64,000 nt of DNA from Rhodococcus sp. KRD162 (GTDB taxonomy: Bacteria > Actinomycetota > Actinomycetes > Mycobacteriales > Mycobacteriaceae). Shown here one piece after another: positions 1 to 9,368 of this stretch. Numbering within the stretch: the stretch's first letter is position 1; each line of letters begins with the position of its first letter. Where the stretch lies: positions 184,499 to 248,498 of the forward strand of contig NZ_JABFAU010000013.1 in assembly GCF_017168335.1 (NCBI RefSeq). The letters run 5' to 3'. Both the position numbers and the translations under genes were made by a program. The notes beneath the pieces were generated by a model. The model saw only the letters and a program-made list of their open reading frames with translations. It did not search any database and was not told the DNA's origin.

Positions 1-1593
1 GGAGCCGATCGTCGCCGCCACCCAGGTGTAGTGGGGTGCATCGGCCTCCAGCATGCCGATCAGCGCGGCATCGGGCGGCGACTGAGAGCCGAATTGCGGG
101 GATCGACCGGCACTTTCATCGCCTCGTCCAGTTCGATACGCGGAGTGATCGGATGCAATGGCAGGGCCGGCGGACGGACCGCCGCCGGTGTGCGGCGTGA
201 CGACGGTATCTGCGACGTAAGCAATCGGCCCGGCCAAGGCAACCGCGATTGCCGCAGCCCCCAGTGCAATCGAGACGGTTCGGGAACGAAAGAACAGCAG
301 GGCGAGTGCCACCGCGATCCCGCCGCCCAGCACCACCCACCGAAGCCACGGCAGGAACTCGGGGGTACGGGCGAGAAAGACGAACGACGTTGCCGTGGTG
401 ACCACCGAGGACAGCACCAGAACCGCACGCCAGGAGAACTTTTCGCGCCTCCACAGCTCGCTGCCCGCGGACCCGAGGACAGCGGCGATCGGCGGAGCCA
501 GGACGATCGTGTAGTACGGGTGGAAGGTGCCGGACATGAAGCTGAACACCACCGAACATCCGATGAGCCAGACAGCCCACATCACGTACCACGCCCGTCG
601 AAAGTCCCGTCGAGGCGCTCTGCCCCGCAACACGATTCCCGCAACGAGGAGTACCAGCGCGGCGGGAATCAGCCAGGAGATCTGACCGCCCTGGGCAGCG
701 GCGAACAACCGGGTGATGCCGGTTTGCGGGGCGTGCCCGACCCCGCCGAAACCGCCCGTCTGGGCCGCGGCGGTGCTGCTCGGGTGCTCGTTCCCGGTCA
801 ACCTGCCCAGGCCGTTGTAGCCGAACGTCAGGTCGAGAATGCTGTCGGTCTTCGATCCGCCGACCCAGGGTCGATCTGCCGCGGGAACGAGCTGCACGAG
901 CGCCACCCACCACCCGGCGGATACGAGTACGGCACCGCCGGCAGCCAGCAGCTGCAGTAGTCGAATTCCGAGTTTCGGCGGCCCGAATGCCCCGTAGGCC
1001 ACAGCCAGCGCGGGAACGACGAGGAACGCCTGCAGCTGCTTGGTCAGGAAACCGAGCCCGATCACCACCCCGGTCAGCACCAGCCAGCGAGTTCGACCGT
1101 CTTCGAGACCCCGCAGTAGTGCCCAGGCCGCACCCAACAGCGCGAGGGTGAGCAACGCGTCGGGATTGTCGTAGCGAAACATCAGCGCGAAGGTCGGCGT
1201 CGTCGCCAGGACGAGGCCTGCGATCAGCCCGGCCCCGTATCCGAATCGGCGCGCGACGATCGCGTACATGATGCCCACGCTCAACACGGCCATCAGCACC
1301 TGCGGTAGCAGCAGCGACCACGGGTTCAGACCGAAGGCCCGGACCGAGAGTTCCATCACCCACAACGACGCTGGGGGCTTGTCCACGGTGATCGAGTTTC
1401 CGGCGTCGGACGAACCGAAGACGAACGCCTTCCAGCTGACCGAGCCGGCCTGGACGGCCGCTGCGTAGAAGGAGTTACCCCAGTGCTCGCGGCTGAGGTC
1501 CACGGCGTAGGCCGCTGCTGTTCCGACGAGTAGGGCGACCAGAGTGGGCATTGCCCACCGCGGGCGGGCGATGTCGTGTTCGAGGACGGTCAC
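1..1593 (-). CDS. ArnT-like membrane glycosyltransferase, family 39 (C-terminus cut by window edge)
   Basis: Integral-membrane glycosyltransferase of the GT39/PMT_2 type, expected to move a sugar from a polyprenyl-phosphate donor onto an extracytoplasmic acceptor. The frame opens at a GTG (1593-1591), the first possible start after an in-frame stop, and stays open to base 1, so at least 531 residues are present. The N-terminus reads VTVLEHDIARPRWAMPTL, followed by the family-typical first loop with the acidic and aromatic motif (YAVDLSREHWGNSFYAAAV, then TVDKPPASLW) and many hydrophobic segments. Downstream, GGSKTDSILDLTFGYNGLGR and GNEHPSS match the conserved middle of actinobacterial members, and a later FHPYYTIVLAP segment is also typical. 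It lies 81 bases downstream of the MFS gene on the same strand and may share its transcript. Donor and acceptor are unknown. Confidence 0.85.
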   Translation of the reverse strand, partial: MTVLEHDIARPRWAMPTLVALLVGTAAAYAVDLSREHWGNSFYAAAVQAGSVSWKAFVFGSSDAGNSITVDKPPASLWVMELSVRAFGLNPWSLLLPQVLMAVLSVGIMYAIVARRFGYGAGLIAGLVLATTPTFALMFRYDNPDALLTLALLGAAWALLRGLEDGRTRWLVLTGVVIGLGFLTKQLQAFLVVPALAVAYGAFGPPKLGIRLLQLLAAGGAVLVSAGWWVALVQLVPAADRPWVGGSKTDSILDLTFGYNGLGRLTGNEHPSSTAAAQTGGFGGVGHAPQTGITRLFAAAQGGQISWLIPAALVLLVAGIVLRGRAPRRDFRRAWYVMWAVWLIGCSVVFSFMSGTFHPYYTIVLAPPIAAVLGSAGSELWRREKFSWRAVLVLSSVVTTATSFVFLARTPEFLPWLRWVVLGGGIAVALALLFFRSRTVSIALGAAAIAVALAGPIAYVADTVVTPHTGGGPSAGPAIASDHSAYRTGRGDESAGRSPQFGSQSPPDAALIGMLEADAPHYTWVAATIGS

Positions 1594-1674
1594 AAGCGAT
1601 CACTGTGGCCCTCGACGCTGAGGGTTCGCTCCGGGCTTCCTGGCAATCGCCCGTCAATGTCCCCGCCGGCCGCT

Positions 1675-3045
1675 CTACACGTTGTCGAGCGACTGGTCGC
1701 GGGTTTCCCTCATGATGATGAGCGAGATCAAGGTCAACGAGGCCGCGATGGCCAGATAGACACCCACCCAGCCGACGCCGTAGCTGCTCACCAGCCAGGT
1801 GGCGATGAACGGGGCCACTGCCGCACCGAGGATCGACGCGGTGTTGTACGAGATTCCCGAGCCGGTGTAGCGAACGTTCGTCGGAAACAGTTCGGGCAGA
1901 ACGGCACTCATCGGACCGAAGGTCAGGCCCATCAAACCGAGGCCGACGCACATGAAGACCAACATCTTGCCTGCGGACGCGGACGCCGGATCGGCGAACC
2001 AGTGGAACGACAGGCCGAACAGCACGATCACCGCGGTGATGACGATGAGCGTGGGGCGGCGTCCGTACTTGTCCGCGAGCAGCCCGGCGACCGGGATCAA
2101 CGCTGCGAAGAACAGCACCGCGATCAGCTGCAGCTCCAGGAAGTCGGTGTACGCGATGGCCAGCTTGGGGCCGTTGACATCGGAGACCTTGCCGGTGCCG
2201 TAGCTGACCACCCACGTGGTCATGATGTAGAAGAGTGTGTACGTGGCGAGCATGACGAACGTACCGATGATCAGCTGACGCCAGCTGGACTTGAACACCT
2301 GAGCCAGCGGAGCCTTGACCTTCTGCCCGCGCTCGACGGCCAGCTTGAACACCGGCGTCTCCTCCAGCTTGAGCCGGACGTAGAGCCCGATGATCACCAT
2401 GATCGCGCTGAGCAGGAAGGGAATTCGCCAGCCCCACGTGAGGAACGCGTGATCGGTGCCGGAGTTGGCCGAGTCGTATCCGGTGGCGATGACGATCAAC
2501 AGGAAGATGCCGTTGGCGAAGAAGAAGCCGATGGGTGCGCCCAGCTGCGGGTACATCGCCGCCCAGGCGCGCTTTCCGGGTTTGGCGGTTTCGGTGGCCA
2601 GCAATGCCGCACCACTCCACTCGCCGCCGAGGCCGACACCCTGGGTGAAGCGCATGATCGCCAACAGCGCCGGGGCCCACAGACCCACCGCGGCGTACGT
2701 CGGCAACAGGCCGATCGCGAACGTCGCGACGCCCATCGTCAACAGTGACCCGACGAGGGTCGCCTTGCGTCCGATGCGATCGCCGAAGTGCCCGAAGAGA
2801 ACCGACCCGATGGGGCGGGCGATGAAGGCCAGACCGAACGTCGCGAACGAGGCCAGCAGCGCGGTGGTGTCGTTTCCTGCCGGAAAGAACAGGCGCGGGA
2901 AGACGAGCACTGCGGCGGTGGCGTAGATGTAGAAGTCGAAGAACTCGATGGACGTGCCGACCATCGACGCGATCACGATGCGTGAACGCGGCACCTGCGG
3001 TGCGGGAATTGCGCCATCGGCGGTGACGGCGTGTGCTGAACTCAC
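1675..3045 (-). CDS. MFS transporter, metabolite:H+ symporter (MHS/ProP-ShiA-like) family
   Basis: Cytoplasmic-membrane secondary transporter of 456 residues with about 12 hydrophobic segments. MHS-family landmarks are SMVGTSIEFFDFYIYATAAV in the first helix, the loop 2-3 motif GHFGDRIGRKATLVG, RFTQGVGLGGEWSGA in helix 4-5, and a second copy of the loop motif, DKYGRRPT, in the C-terminal half. Relatives carry dicarboxylates, shikimate, proline/betaine or aromatic acids; the substrate here cannot be read from sequence. The start is the GTG at 3045 (VSSAHAV), preceded by TTCAGGAGCATCC. A longer frame reaches 3105 but lacks a better ribosome site. The divergent holin-like gene begins 243 bases away, so this interval should hold two promoters. 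Confidence 0.85.
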   Translation of the reverse strand: MSSAHAVTADGAIPAPQVPRSRIVIASMVGTSIEFFDFYIYATAAVLVFPRLFFPAGNDTTALLASFATFGLAFIARPIGSVLFGHFGDRIGRKATLVGSLLTMGVATFAIGLLPTYAAVGLWAPALLAIMRFTQGVGLGGEWSGAALLATETAKPGKRAWAAMYPQLGAPIGFFFANGIFLLIVIATGYDSANSGTDHAFLTWGWRIPFLLSAIMVIIGLYVRLKLEETPVFKLAVERGQKVKAPLAQVFKSSWRQLIIGTFVMLATYTLFYIMTTWVVSYGTGKVSDVNGPKLAIAYTDFLELQLIAVLFFAALIPVAGLLADKYGRRPTLIVITAVIVLFGLSFHWFADPASASAGKMLVFMCVGLGLMGLTFGPMSAVLPELFPTNVRYTGSGISYNTASILGAAVAPFIATWLVSSYGVGWVGVYLAIAASLTLISLIIMRETRDQSLDNV

Positions 3046-3288
3046 GGATGCTCCTGAAGGGGGAAGTTCCCTGCAAATTACCTGATGAACACCTGAGAAT
3101 TTCACGGCCCGGTTTCGTTTGTCGCCGGTCGTACCCGATTCTCGCTGTTTGCCCGGTGCGGCGCGGTGGTACGCGGCTCTGGGGCCGAGCGTCGCTCGCC
3201 CATCGCGGAGCAGTTAACCTGCTACGTAGGCACTACTGTCGATACGATCCGATCAACACCGAGCAGAGCGATTACAAGGGGCCGAGAG

Positions 3289-3783
3289 TTGAGCGTCAGC
3301 AATGACAAGGGATACGGAAACGGCGTCCCGAACACGATTTCGTCGATACCTCTGACCGATGTCGATGCCCGCACCCCTGGTAGCGCCAGCATCGGGAACC
3401 TCGTCAAGGACGCCACCACACAGGTGTCGACGCTGGTGCGAGCCGAGGTCGCCCTCGCCAAAGCGGAGGTCACCGGAGAGGTCAAGAAGGGACTGCAGGG
3501 CAGCGTCTTCTTCATCGCGGCACTGACGGTCCTGTTGTTCAGTACCTTCTTCTTTTTCTTCTTCGCCGCCGAACTGCTCGACGTGTGGCTCTACCGGTGG
3601 GCAGCCTTCCTGATCGTGTTCGCGTTCATGGTGTTGGCCGCCGCTCTGTTCGGCTTCCTCGGTTATCGCAGGGTCAAGAAGCTGCGCAAGCCCGAGAAGA
3701 CCATCGATTCGCTCAAGCAGGCGTCGACGGTGCTGCCGAACCAGCACGATTCCATCCCAGGGGTTCCCGGCTACAAGAAGTAG
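3289..3783 (+). CDS. Phage-holin-superfamily (DUF1469-like) membrane protein
   Basis: Small membrane protein (164 residues). A polar N-terminus is followed by an amphipathic stretch (LVKDATTQVSTLVRAEVALAKAEVTGEV) and two long hydrophobic helices containing a run of phenylalanines (STFFFFFFAAELL) and LIVFAFMVLAAALFGFLGYRRVKKL. This is the layout of the actinobacterial phage-holin-like DUF1469 family, of unknown function; it need not be a lysis protein. The likely start is TTG at 3289 with AAGGGG just upstream. The gene occupies the place of Rv3669 next to an epoxide-hydrolase-like gene, as in mycobacteria. The intergenic region 3046-3288 shows no other gene. Confidence 0.75.
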   Translation: MSVSNDKGYGNGVPNTISSIPLTDVDARTPGSASIGNLVKDATTQVSTLVRAEVALAKAEVTGEVKKGLQGSVFFIAALTVLLFSTFFFFFFAAELLDVWLYRWAAFLIVFAFMVLAAALFGFLGYRRVKKLRKPEKTIDSLKQASTVLPNQHDSIPGVPGYKK

Positions 3784-3804
3784 CCACCCGGCGAATCGAG
3801 CAGC

Positions 3805-4737
3805 ATGAATCAGCCCGATCCGTCCACGGTCCGCTACCCGGGACAGTGGATCCATCGCGACATCCACGCCAACGGAATCCGCTTTCACACGGTGGAGGTC
3901 GGCGAGCACGCTCCTGACGCACCTCTGGTGATCCTGTTGCACGGTTTCGCCGACTTCTGGTACTCCTGGCGGCACCAAATCCAGGCACTCGCCGGCTCGG
4001 GTGTCCGGGCGATCGCGGTGGACCTGCGCGGATACGGCGATTCCGACAAGCCCCCACGCGGTTACGACGGGTGGACCCTTGCCGGCGACATCGTCGGACT
4101 CGTCCGTGCTCTCGGCTATCCGCACGCCACGTTCGTCGGGCACGCAGACGGCGGACTGGTCTGCTGGGCCAGTGCCGCGCTGCACCCGCGTCTCGTGCGC
4201 TCGATGGTGCTGATCAACGCCCCGCACCCCATTTCCTTGCGGCGCGCAGTACTGAAAGACCCCGCCCAGCGCGCCGCGCTGCTCCCGCACTTCGTGCGAT
4301 ACCAGATTCCGCTACGGCCCGAGCGGCAGTTGACGCGCAACGGCGGTGCCGCAGTGACAGAGCTGATGAGCAGCCGCGCCGGGGCGGCGTGGATGAGTAC
4401 CGACGACTTCTCGGACACCGCCGCGAAGATGAGCTCGGCCATCCGCATTCCCGGTGCCGCGCACTGCGCGCTCGAATATCAGCGGTGGGCGTTCCGCAGC
4501 CAATTCCGTTCCGACGGACGCCGCTTCATGGACGCCGTCGACGTCCGCACCACGATTCCGGTCGCTCAGATCAGCGGCGACCTGGACCCGTACGTGCTGC
4601 CGACCACCCTCGATCGGGATCGGCACTGGGCACCGGGGCTGACGCGTCGAACAGTGCCGGACGTGGGGCACTACCCGCACCAGGAAGCGCCCGAGGTGGT
4701 GTCCGAGGAGATCCTGCGGGTTGTCCGGGAGAGCTAG
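3805..4737 (+). CDS. ephE: Alpha/beta hydrolase, epoxide-hydrolase type (EphE-like)
   Basis: Alpha/beta-hydrolase of 310 residues. The oxyanion-hole motif HGFADFWYSWRHQ and the lid region match the epoxide hydrolase group. The nucleophile elbow is GHADGG with Asp rather than Ser, as expected for an epoxide hydrolase or haloalkane dehalogenase. The acid lies near GDLDPY and the base in VGHYPHQE. Epoxide hydrolases often have GHDWGG, so the residue after Asp (Gly instead of Trp) deviates. The gene starts 21 bases after the holin-like gene and ends directly against the stop codon of the convergent marP, matching the order Rv3669-ephE-marP. The substrate is not predictable. Confidence 0.75.
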   Translation: MNQPDPSTVRYPGQWIHRDIHANGIRFHTVEVGEHAPDAPLVILLHGFADFWYSWRHQIQALAGSGVRAIAVDLRGYGDSDKPPRGYDGWTLAGDIVGLVRALGYPHATFVGHADGGLVCWASAALHPRLVRSMVLINAPHPISLRRAVLKDPAQRAALLPHFVRYQIPLRPERQLTRNGGAAVTELMSSRAGAAWMSTDDFSDTAAKMSSAIRIPGAAHCALEYQRWAFRSQFRSDGRRFMDAVDVRTTIPVAQISGDLDPYVLPTTLDRDRHWAPGLTRRTVPDVGHYPHQEAPEVVSEEILRVVRES

Positions 4738-5928
4738 CTAGACGATGCAGTCGCCGGTGGTCACCGCGACCGGCGCATCGAAACTCTGTGCCAGTTCTTG
4801 CGAGATCTCCGATGCGGTCAACACGAATCCGGTATCGGGGTCGTCGACGGCCGCACCGAACACGACACCGAGCACCTCGCCGGACGAGTTGACCAGTGGT
4901 CCACCGGAGTTGCCCTGCCGCACCGATCCGCGCACCGTGTAGACCTCGCGTTGGACGGTTCCGGTGCGGTAGATATCGGGGCCGCTGAGATTGATGACCT
5001 CGCGGATACGTGCCGGGCTCGCGGTGTACGGCCCGCCGCCGGGGTAGCCGAGCACGATGGCATCGGTTCCGGAATCGGCCGGAGTCGGGGCGAACGACAA
5101 CACCGGTGCCTGCAACTGCGAAACCCGAAGCACAGCAATGTCTTCCTCGGGATCGAACAGTACTACCTCGGCGTCGAGCGGTCCGTTGGGTGAATCGACG
5201 GTCACCTCGGACGTTCCGGCGACGACGTGCGCGTTGGTCATCACCAGATTCGGTCCGACGACGAAGCCCGAACCTTCGAGCGCCTTCTGGCAGCTGGGAG
5301 CGATGCCGTTGATCTTGATGACGCTGGACTGCAGCTGAAGTGGAATGGGGCCTGCGGCGATACCGGAATCGGGAGCCGCGACCTCGGCGACCGGGGTGCG
5401 ACCGAACGGCCCGATGACCTCCGGCAACCCCGAGGTGTCGAGCAGAGCCGAGAACTCCTTCGGCACCTGCCGCAGCCAATCGGGTGCCACTTCGTCGACC
5501 TGGCCCAGCACCGTGGATCCGCGTACCGCACTGGCGACCTCGGGCTGCGAGGAGGAGGTCAGCGGAATGGCGAGCAGCCAGGCAGCGGCGAGAACTGCGA
5601 CCGCCTGCAGTCCGGCTCCGATCGTGCTGTCGACGGATCTGGCTGCGCGCGAATGGATTCCGCTGCGCAGTGCGCGTCCGAGAACCATTCCGGCGACTTC
5701 ACCGACGATCACCAGCACCACGATCAACGCGATGCCGACGAACACCCTCGTTCGCGAACCATCGACGTGCTCCAGTACGTGTGGGGCCACCAGAATTCCG
5801 GCGACGGCACCGAGCACGACGCCGAGGAACGCCAGCGCCGACGCCACCGCACCCTGCCGCCATCCCGACGTTGCCGCCAGCAGTGCGATGGCGATCACCG
5901 CGATATCGACCCATCCTGAACCGGTCAC
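4738..5928 (-). CDS. marP: MarP-family periplasmic serine protease (acid resistance)
   Basis: Membrane-anchored, periplasm-facing chymotrypsin-fold protease of 396 residues. Four hydrophobic helices occupy roughly residues 5-120 (colicin V production-type membrane domain), followed by a protease domain from about 190. The catalytic triad is visible as His234 (TNAHVV), Asp263 (EEDIAVL) and Ser341 (RQGNSGGP). Cys213 and Cys394 match the disulfide pair known in M. tuberculosis MarP, which is needed for survival in acid and oxidative stress. The gene is the last in a minus-strand run nth, thioredoxin-like, NUDIX, marP in which each junction overlaps by 4 bases, pointing to coupled translation. 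The order is identical to Rv3674c-Rv3671c. Confidence 0.95.
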   Translation of the reverse strand: MTGSGWVDIAVIAIALLAATSGWRQGAVASALAFLGVVLGAVAGILVAPHVLEHVDGSRTRVFVGIALIVVLVIVGEVAGMVLGRALRSGIHSRAARSVDSTIGAGLQAVAVLAAAWLLAIPLTSSSQPEVASAVRGSTVLGQVDEVAPDWLRQVPKEFSALLDTSGLPEVIGPFGRTPVAEVAAPDSGIAAGPIPLQLQSSVIKINGIAPSCQKALEGSGFVVGPNLVMTNAHVVAGTSEVTVDSPNGPLDAEVVLFDPEEDIAVLRVSQLQAPVLSFAPTPADSGTDAIVLGYPGGGPYTASPARIREVINLSGPDIYRTGTVQREVYTVRGSVRQGNSGGPLVNSSGEVLGVVFGAAVDDPDTGFVLTASEISQELAQSFDAPVAVTTGDCIV

Positions 5929-6638
5929 CGATCGAGCCTCGCTCCTACCGCAGTCAAGCTGGCCTCCAGATCGCGTACGTCACCCGTGTCCCACTCGGGC
6001 TCCCAGCCAGAAACAGCCAGCAGGCCCGCCAGAATACCGCCCGTGAATCCCCACACGAGCATTCCCTGCGCCGAGAAGGCCGGCCCCTGGTAACCCGAGG
6101 GATGTCGAACCTGGAATCGATTGTCGGGATCGAGCAACTCGCGCAACGGAACTCGCACGACCCGCTCGGTCTCACCCGCATCGATGACGCGCACCGGGCT
6201 CGGCCGCTCCCAGTACGAGAGCACCGGAACCACATCGAAGCGCGAGGGCGGGATGTAGATCCCGGGCATCGTCGCCAGCGGAACCACACCGGCCGGATCC
6301 AGTCCGGTCTCTTCCTCGGCTTCACGCAGCGCCGTTCCGATCGGGCCGTCGTCACCCGGATCGGTGGCACCACCGGGGAACGCAATCTGTCCGCTGTGAT
6401 CACGCAGCGTCGATGCGCGCTGGGTCAGCAACACATCGGCCTCGGCGGGCAGCCCGCCGGGCGAGGTGGGATCGGCGTCTGCCGGTCCGCCGAACAGCAC
6501 CAGGACCGCCGCAGTTCGTGAGCGGCCGGACGGCGGGGCCTGACGCTGCAGAACAGGGTTGGCACCGATGGTGTCGGAAAGCCCGCGGGCCCCGCCTGCG
6601 ACGTCACGCATGGTTACGAGCCATTCGGGAGCGCTCAC
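5925..6638 (-). CDS. NUDIX hydrolase, coenzyme A pyrophosphatase type
   Basis: Cytoplasmic NUDIX enzyme of 237 residues. The Nudix box is complete (GGATDPGDDGPIGTALREA, continuing EEETGL). It is preceded by the CoA-pyrophosphatase signature LLTQRASTLRDHSGQIAFPG, which suggests hydrolysis of CoA or its derivatives to phosphopantetheine products. The C-terminal MLVWGFTGGILAGLL segment is usual for this subgroup. Start and stop each overlap the neighbouring genes by 4 bases (6635-6638 and 5925-5928), so it is translated within the nth-marP operon. Orthologous position: Rv3672c. Confidence 0.85.
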   Translation of the reverse strand: MSAPEWLVTMRDVAGGARGLSDTIGANPVLQRQAPPSGRSRTAAVLVLFGGPADADPTSPGGLPAEADVLLTQRASTLRDHSGQIAFPGGATDPGDDGPIGTALREAEEETGLDPAGVVPLATMPGIYIPPSRFDVVPVLSYWERPSPVRVIDAGETERVVRVPLRELLDPDNRFQVRHPSGYQGPAFSAQGMLVWGFTGGILAGLLAVSGWEPEWDTGDVRDLEASLTAVGARLDR

Positions 6639-7297
6639 GACTCGACTCCGAGATTCACGCGCACGGCGTCGGCGATGTCGTCGACGCTACGGAAAGGTTG
6701 AGGCAACACCTTGGCGACAGTGCCATCCGCAGATATCAAAACGGAAACGGGCAGCACGTTCGGTGCCCCCACGGCCGCGGCGACGCGGCCACCGCCGTCC
6801 TGAACTCCGGGCAGGGTGACGCCGTAGTCGGTGAGCCGAGCCAGAGCGTTGGTCTCGTTGGCGTCGTTGTGCACCGTCATCACGGTCACTGCGTCGCCTG
6901 CTCGTTCGGCGTACTGCTGCAGGTACGGCAGCTCTTCTGCGCAGGGTCCGCACCAGTAGGCCCAGATGTTGAGCAATGCGGGACGCCCCGCGAGCGCCTG
7001 CCCCAGATCGATGTACGAGCCGTCGCCGATGCACTCGAGCGTGATGCCGGTCAGCGGGCCCGCGTCGTTGCCCTGTGACGTAGGACATGCCGAGAGGCCG
7101 GCCTCCTGTCGCAGCGGCGCGAGAGCCTCCGGGGTATCGGCTGCGCGGCGCGCGTCGGTACCGGGCGCACGCTGCCCGAGACCGGGCGCGTCCGACGGTG
7201 CGGCAGTGGGAGCGTCGTGGCGGGGCCAGAGCGCATAGACCATCCCGACGACCAGGATCAGAGCGACGAGAGACCAGCGCAGCGCGGCTTTGTTCAC
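6635..7297 (-). CDS. TlpA-like membrane-anchored thioredoxin-fold protein
   Basis: Extracytoplasmic thiol-disulfide protein of 220 residues. A short basic N-terminus and one hydrophobic anchor ([19 protein letters not shown]) precede a Pro/Ala-rich linker and a thioredoxin fold containing the active site [12 protein letters not shown]. The cis-Pro loop is in the region [10 protein letters not shown]. Two further cysteines (SACPTS and LECIGDG) lie before the active site and may pair with each other. The start chosen is GTG at 7297, overlapping the nth stop by 4 bases; a longer frame to 7558 only runs over nth. Being next to marP, which needs a disulfide, fits a role in envelope redox folding, but this is inference. 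Position matches Rv3673c. Confidence 0.85.
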   Translation of the reverse strand: MNKAALRWSLVALILVVGMVYALWPRHDAPTAAPSDAPGLGQRAPGTDARRAADTPEALAPLRQEAGLSACPTSQGNDAGPLTGITLECIGDGSYIDLGQALAGRPALLNIWAYWCGPCAEELPYLQQYAERAGDAVTVMTVHNDANETNALARLTDYGVTLPGVQDGGGRVAAAVGAPNVLPVSVLISADGTVAKVLPQPFRSVDDIADAVRVNLGVES

Positions 7298-8061
7298 GAC
7301 ACGATTCCGGCGAGGGCGAGCAGGTGATCGGTTTCCGGGCCCTTGACCAGTGCGGCAGCGGTGGCCGGATCGGTCGGGCCGGTTCCGAACGACGGGCAGT
7401 CCTTGGCGAGGACACACACTCCGCAGGCGGGCGTCCGAGCATGGCAGACGCGTCGCCCGTGAAAGATCACTCGATGGGAGAGCAAGGTCCATTCCTTGCG
7501 TTCGATGAGTGCGCCGACGGCGTGCTCGACCTTGACCGGGTCCTCCTCCTCGGTCCATCGCCAGCGCCGCACGAGCCGGCCGAAGTGTGTGTCGACGGTG
7601 ATGCCGGGTACGTCGAACGCATTGCCGAGCACCACGTTGGCGGTCTTGCGGCCGATGCCGGGAAGGGTGACGAGGTCCTTCAGCGTCGCAGGTACCTCAC
7701 CGTCGAAATTCTCCAGCAGCTTCTGCCCCAGGCCGATCAGCGATGTGGCCTTGTTGCGATAGAACCCCGTGGTGCGGATGAACTCTTCGAGTTCGGTTCG
7801 ATCTGCTTCCGCGTAGTCGCGGGCCGTGCGATATCTCACGAACAGTGCAGGGGTCACCATGTTCACGCGCTTATCGGTGCACTGCGCAGACAGGATGGTC
7901 GCAACGGCGAGTTCGAGGGGTGTGGTGAAGTCGAGTTCGCAGTACACATGGGGGAAGGCTGTCTCGAGCTTCCGATTCATCCGCCGCGCTCGGCGTATGA
8001 GGCCGAGGTGAGTCTCCTCGCGTTTGCGCACGTCGGGGCGTTTCGGAGCTGTCGATTCCAC
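7294..8061 (-). CDS. nth: Endonuclease III (base-excision repair)
   Basis: DNA glycosylase/AP lyase that removes oxidised pyrimidines. The 255-residue product has the helix-hairpin-helix [17 protein letters not shown] carrying the catalytic Lys (GRKTAN), followed by the catalytic Asp in [11 protein letters not shown]. The C-terminal [4Fe-4S] loop has the spacing C-x6-C-x2-C-x5-C ([17 protein letters not shown]). The start is set at GTG 8061 ([16 protein letters not shown]), the point where family similarity begins; an ATG at 8133 in the same frame would add 24 unconvincing residues. It is the first gene of the operon leading to marP. Confidence 0.92.
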   Translation of the reverse strand: MESTAPKRPDVRKREETHLGLIRRARRMNRKLETAFPHVYCELDFTTPLELAVATILSAQCTDKRVNMVTPALFVRYRTARDYAEADRTELEEFIRTTGFYRNKATSLIGLGQKLLENFDGEVPATLKDLVTLPGIGRKTANVVLGNAFDVPGITVDTHFGRLVRRWRWTEEEDPVKVEHAVGALIERKEWTLLSHRVIFHGRRVCHARTPACGVCVLAKDCPSFGTGPTDPATAAALVKGPETDHLLALAGIVS

Positions 8062-8153
8062 TCCAACACTGTACGGACAAGAATGCGTAACGAACGATGC
8101 AGGCACATCGTGCTGTGTTTGTATCGAGACCATTTCGGTGTTTACTGCTGGGT

Positions 8154-8423
8154 ATGCAAGGACTCGCCGTGGTGCTCTTTCCGGTACTACTCATGCTCTT
8201 CGCACTCGCCATGGAGCGGGTCGAGTTCCGGCTCAGCAAGCTCGGCGTCCGGGAGCAGGAAGTTCAGGAATTCCTCGACAAGGCGAGCAACTCCGAGGTG
8301 GCCACCCTGGCGAACGAAGGCTTCCCGCACGCTCTTGCTCGCTTCAACACCCGCAAGCGACGTCAGACCCCGCCGCGGACGATCGACACCCGCGACGGCA
8401 TGGTCGACCAACGCGCCAGCTGA
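8154..8423 (+). CDS. Small single-span membrane protein (Rv3675-like)
   Basis: Small protein of 89 residues starting at ATG 8154. One N-terminal membrane helix ([20 protein letters not shown]) is followed by a charged, predominantly helical tail ([20 protein letters not shown]), probably cytoplasmic. It sits between nth and crp as in mycobacteria (Rv3675), and conservation of place is the best argument that it is real. Function is unknown. An upstream in-frame ATG at 8097 exists but overlaps the nth 5' region and would place polar residues before the helix. Confidence 0.65.
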   Translation: MQGLAVVLFPVLLMLFALAMERVEFRLSKLGVREQEVQEFLDKASNSEVATLANEGFPHALARFNTRKRRQTPPRTIDTRDGMVDQRAS

Positions 8424-8693
8424 TCAGGACGTTGTGTGTGTATCGGTCGTGATTTCCATGAATTTCGGGTGAACGCGAACGTACGCGCGAGGGCTCTGGC
8501 AACCTGTGGTGGCGTCGATCACTCGGTTTCCACCGACTCGAAGTAGACTCTCCTGAGGTAATTGTTGTGTTTGATCATCGGATCGGCGTCGACGCCTGAA
8601 TTGCACCCGCAGTTCGGTGAGTGGCACGAACTGTGTACAAACGCTTTCGGTGGTGCGGGTTGCCGCGTCACCGACATCCCAAAAGGAGCGCAA
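8424..8693. other. Non-coding interval upstream of crp
   Basis: This interval holds no convincing gene. It should contain the crp promoter; TAGACT near 8544 could be a -10 element. I looked for the Crp/GlxR consensus TGTGA-N6-TCACA, because these regulators often control themselves, and saw only poor matches, so no operator is called. Confidence 0.3.
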
Positions 8694-9368
8694 GTGGACG
8701 ACGTCCTGGCACGGGCCGGCATCTTCCAAGGAGTCGAGCCCTCTGCGGTTGCGGCGCTGACGAAGCAGCTGCAGCCTGTCGATTTCCCTCGTGGACACGT
8801 CGTGTTCAACGAGGGTGAGCCCGGAGACCGGCTCTACATCATCGTTTCCGGCAAGATCAAACTCGGACGACGCTCCCCCGACGGCCGCGAGAACCTGCTG
8901 ACGATCATGGGACCGTCGGACATGTTCGGCGAACTGTCGATCTTCGATCCCGGCCCCCGCACCTCCTCGGCCACCACCGTCACCGAGGTGCGCGCGGTCA
9001 GCATGGACCGCGCCGCGCTCAAGGACTGGATCGACCAGCGGCCCGAGATCGCCGAGCAGTTGCTGCGCGTGCTGGCTCGCCGGTTGCGTCGTACCAACAA
9101 CAACCTTGCCGACCTCATCTTCACCGACGTTCCCGGACGTGTCGCCAAGGCGCTGCTGCAGCTCGCCCAGCGCTTCGGCACCCAGGAAGCGGGATCGCTG
9201 CGCGTGACCCACGACCTGACGCAGGAAGAGATCGCTCAGCTCGTCGGTGCCTCTCGCGAAACCGTCAACAAGGCGCTGGCAGACTTCGCGCACCGCGGCT
9301 GGCTGCGGCTCGAAGGCAAGTCGGTGTTGATCTCGGACTCCGAGCGTCTGGCCCGCCGAGCTCGCTAG
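8694..9368 (+). CDS. crp: Crp/Fnr-family cAMP-responsive global regulator (Crp/GlxR)
   Basis: Global transcription regulator of 224 residues, the usual length for actinobacterial Crp/GlxR. The start is GTG 8694, behind a clear AAAAGGAG. An N-terminal cyclic-nucleotide-binding barrel contains the phosphate-binding cassette [19 protein letters not shown]. The dimerisation helix is around [20 protein letters not shown], and the C-terminal winged helix has the recognition sequence [20 protein letters not shown]. Its stop codon shares CTAG with the stop of the convergent MBL hydrolase. The position equals Rv3676. Confidence 0.95.
   Translation: MDDVLARAGIFQGVEPSAVAALTKQLQPVDFPRGHVVFNEGEPGDRLYIIVSGKIKLGRRSPDGRENLLTIMGPSDMFGELSIFDPGPRTSSATTVTEVRAVSMDRAALKDWIDQRPEIAEQLLRVLARRLRRTNNNLADLIFTDVPGRVAKALLQLAQRFGTQEAGSLRVTHDLTQEEIAQLVGASRETVNKALADFAHRGWLRLEGKSVLISDSERLARRAR

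Noticed and set aside
116-1363. Minus-strand 415-codon open frame at the left edge
   Set aside because: It is Arg-rich and motif-free. The frame opening at GTG 1593 gives a recognisable multi-helix GT39 protein through the same bases.
8424-8693. Crp autoregulatory site
   Set aside because: Candidate half-sites (TGTGG, GATCAC) do not have the correct spacing or symmetry.
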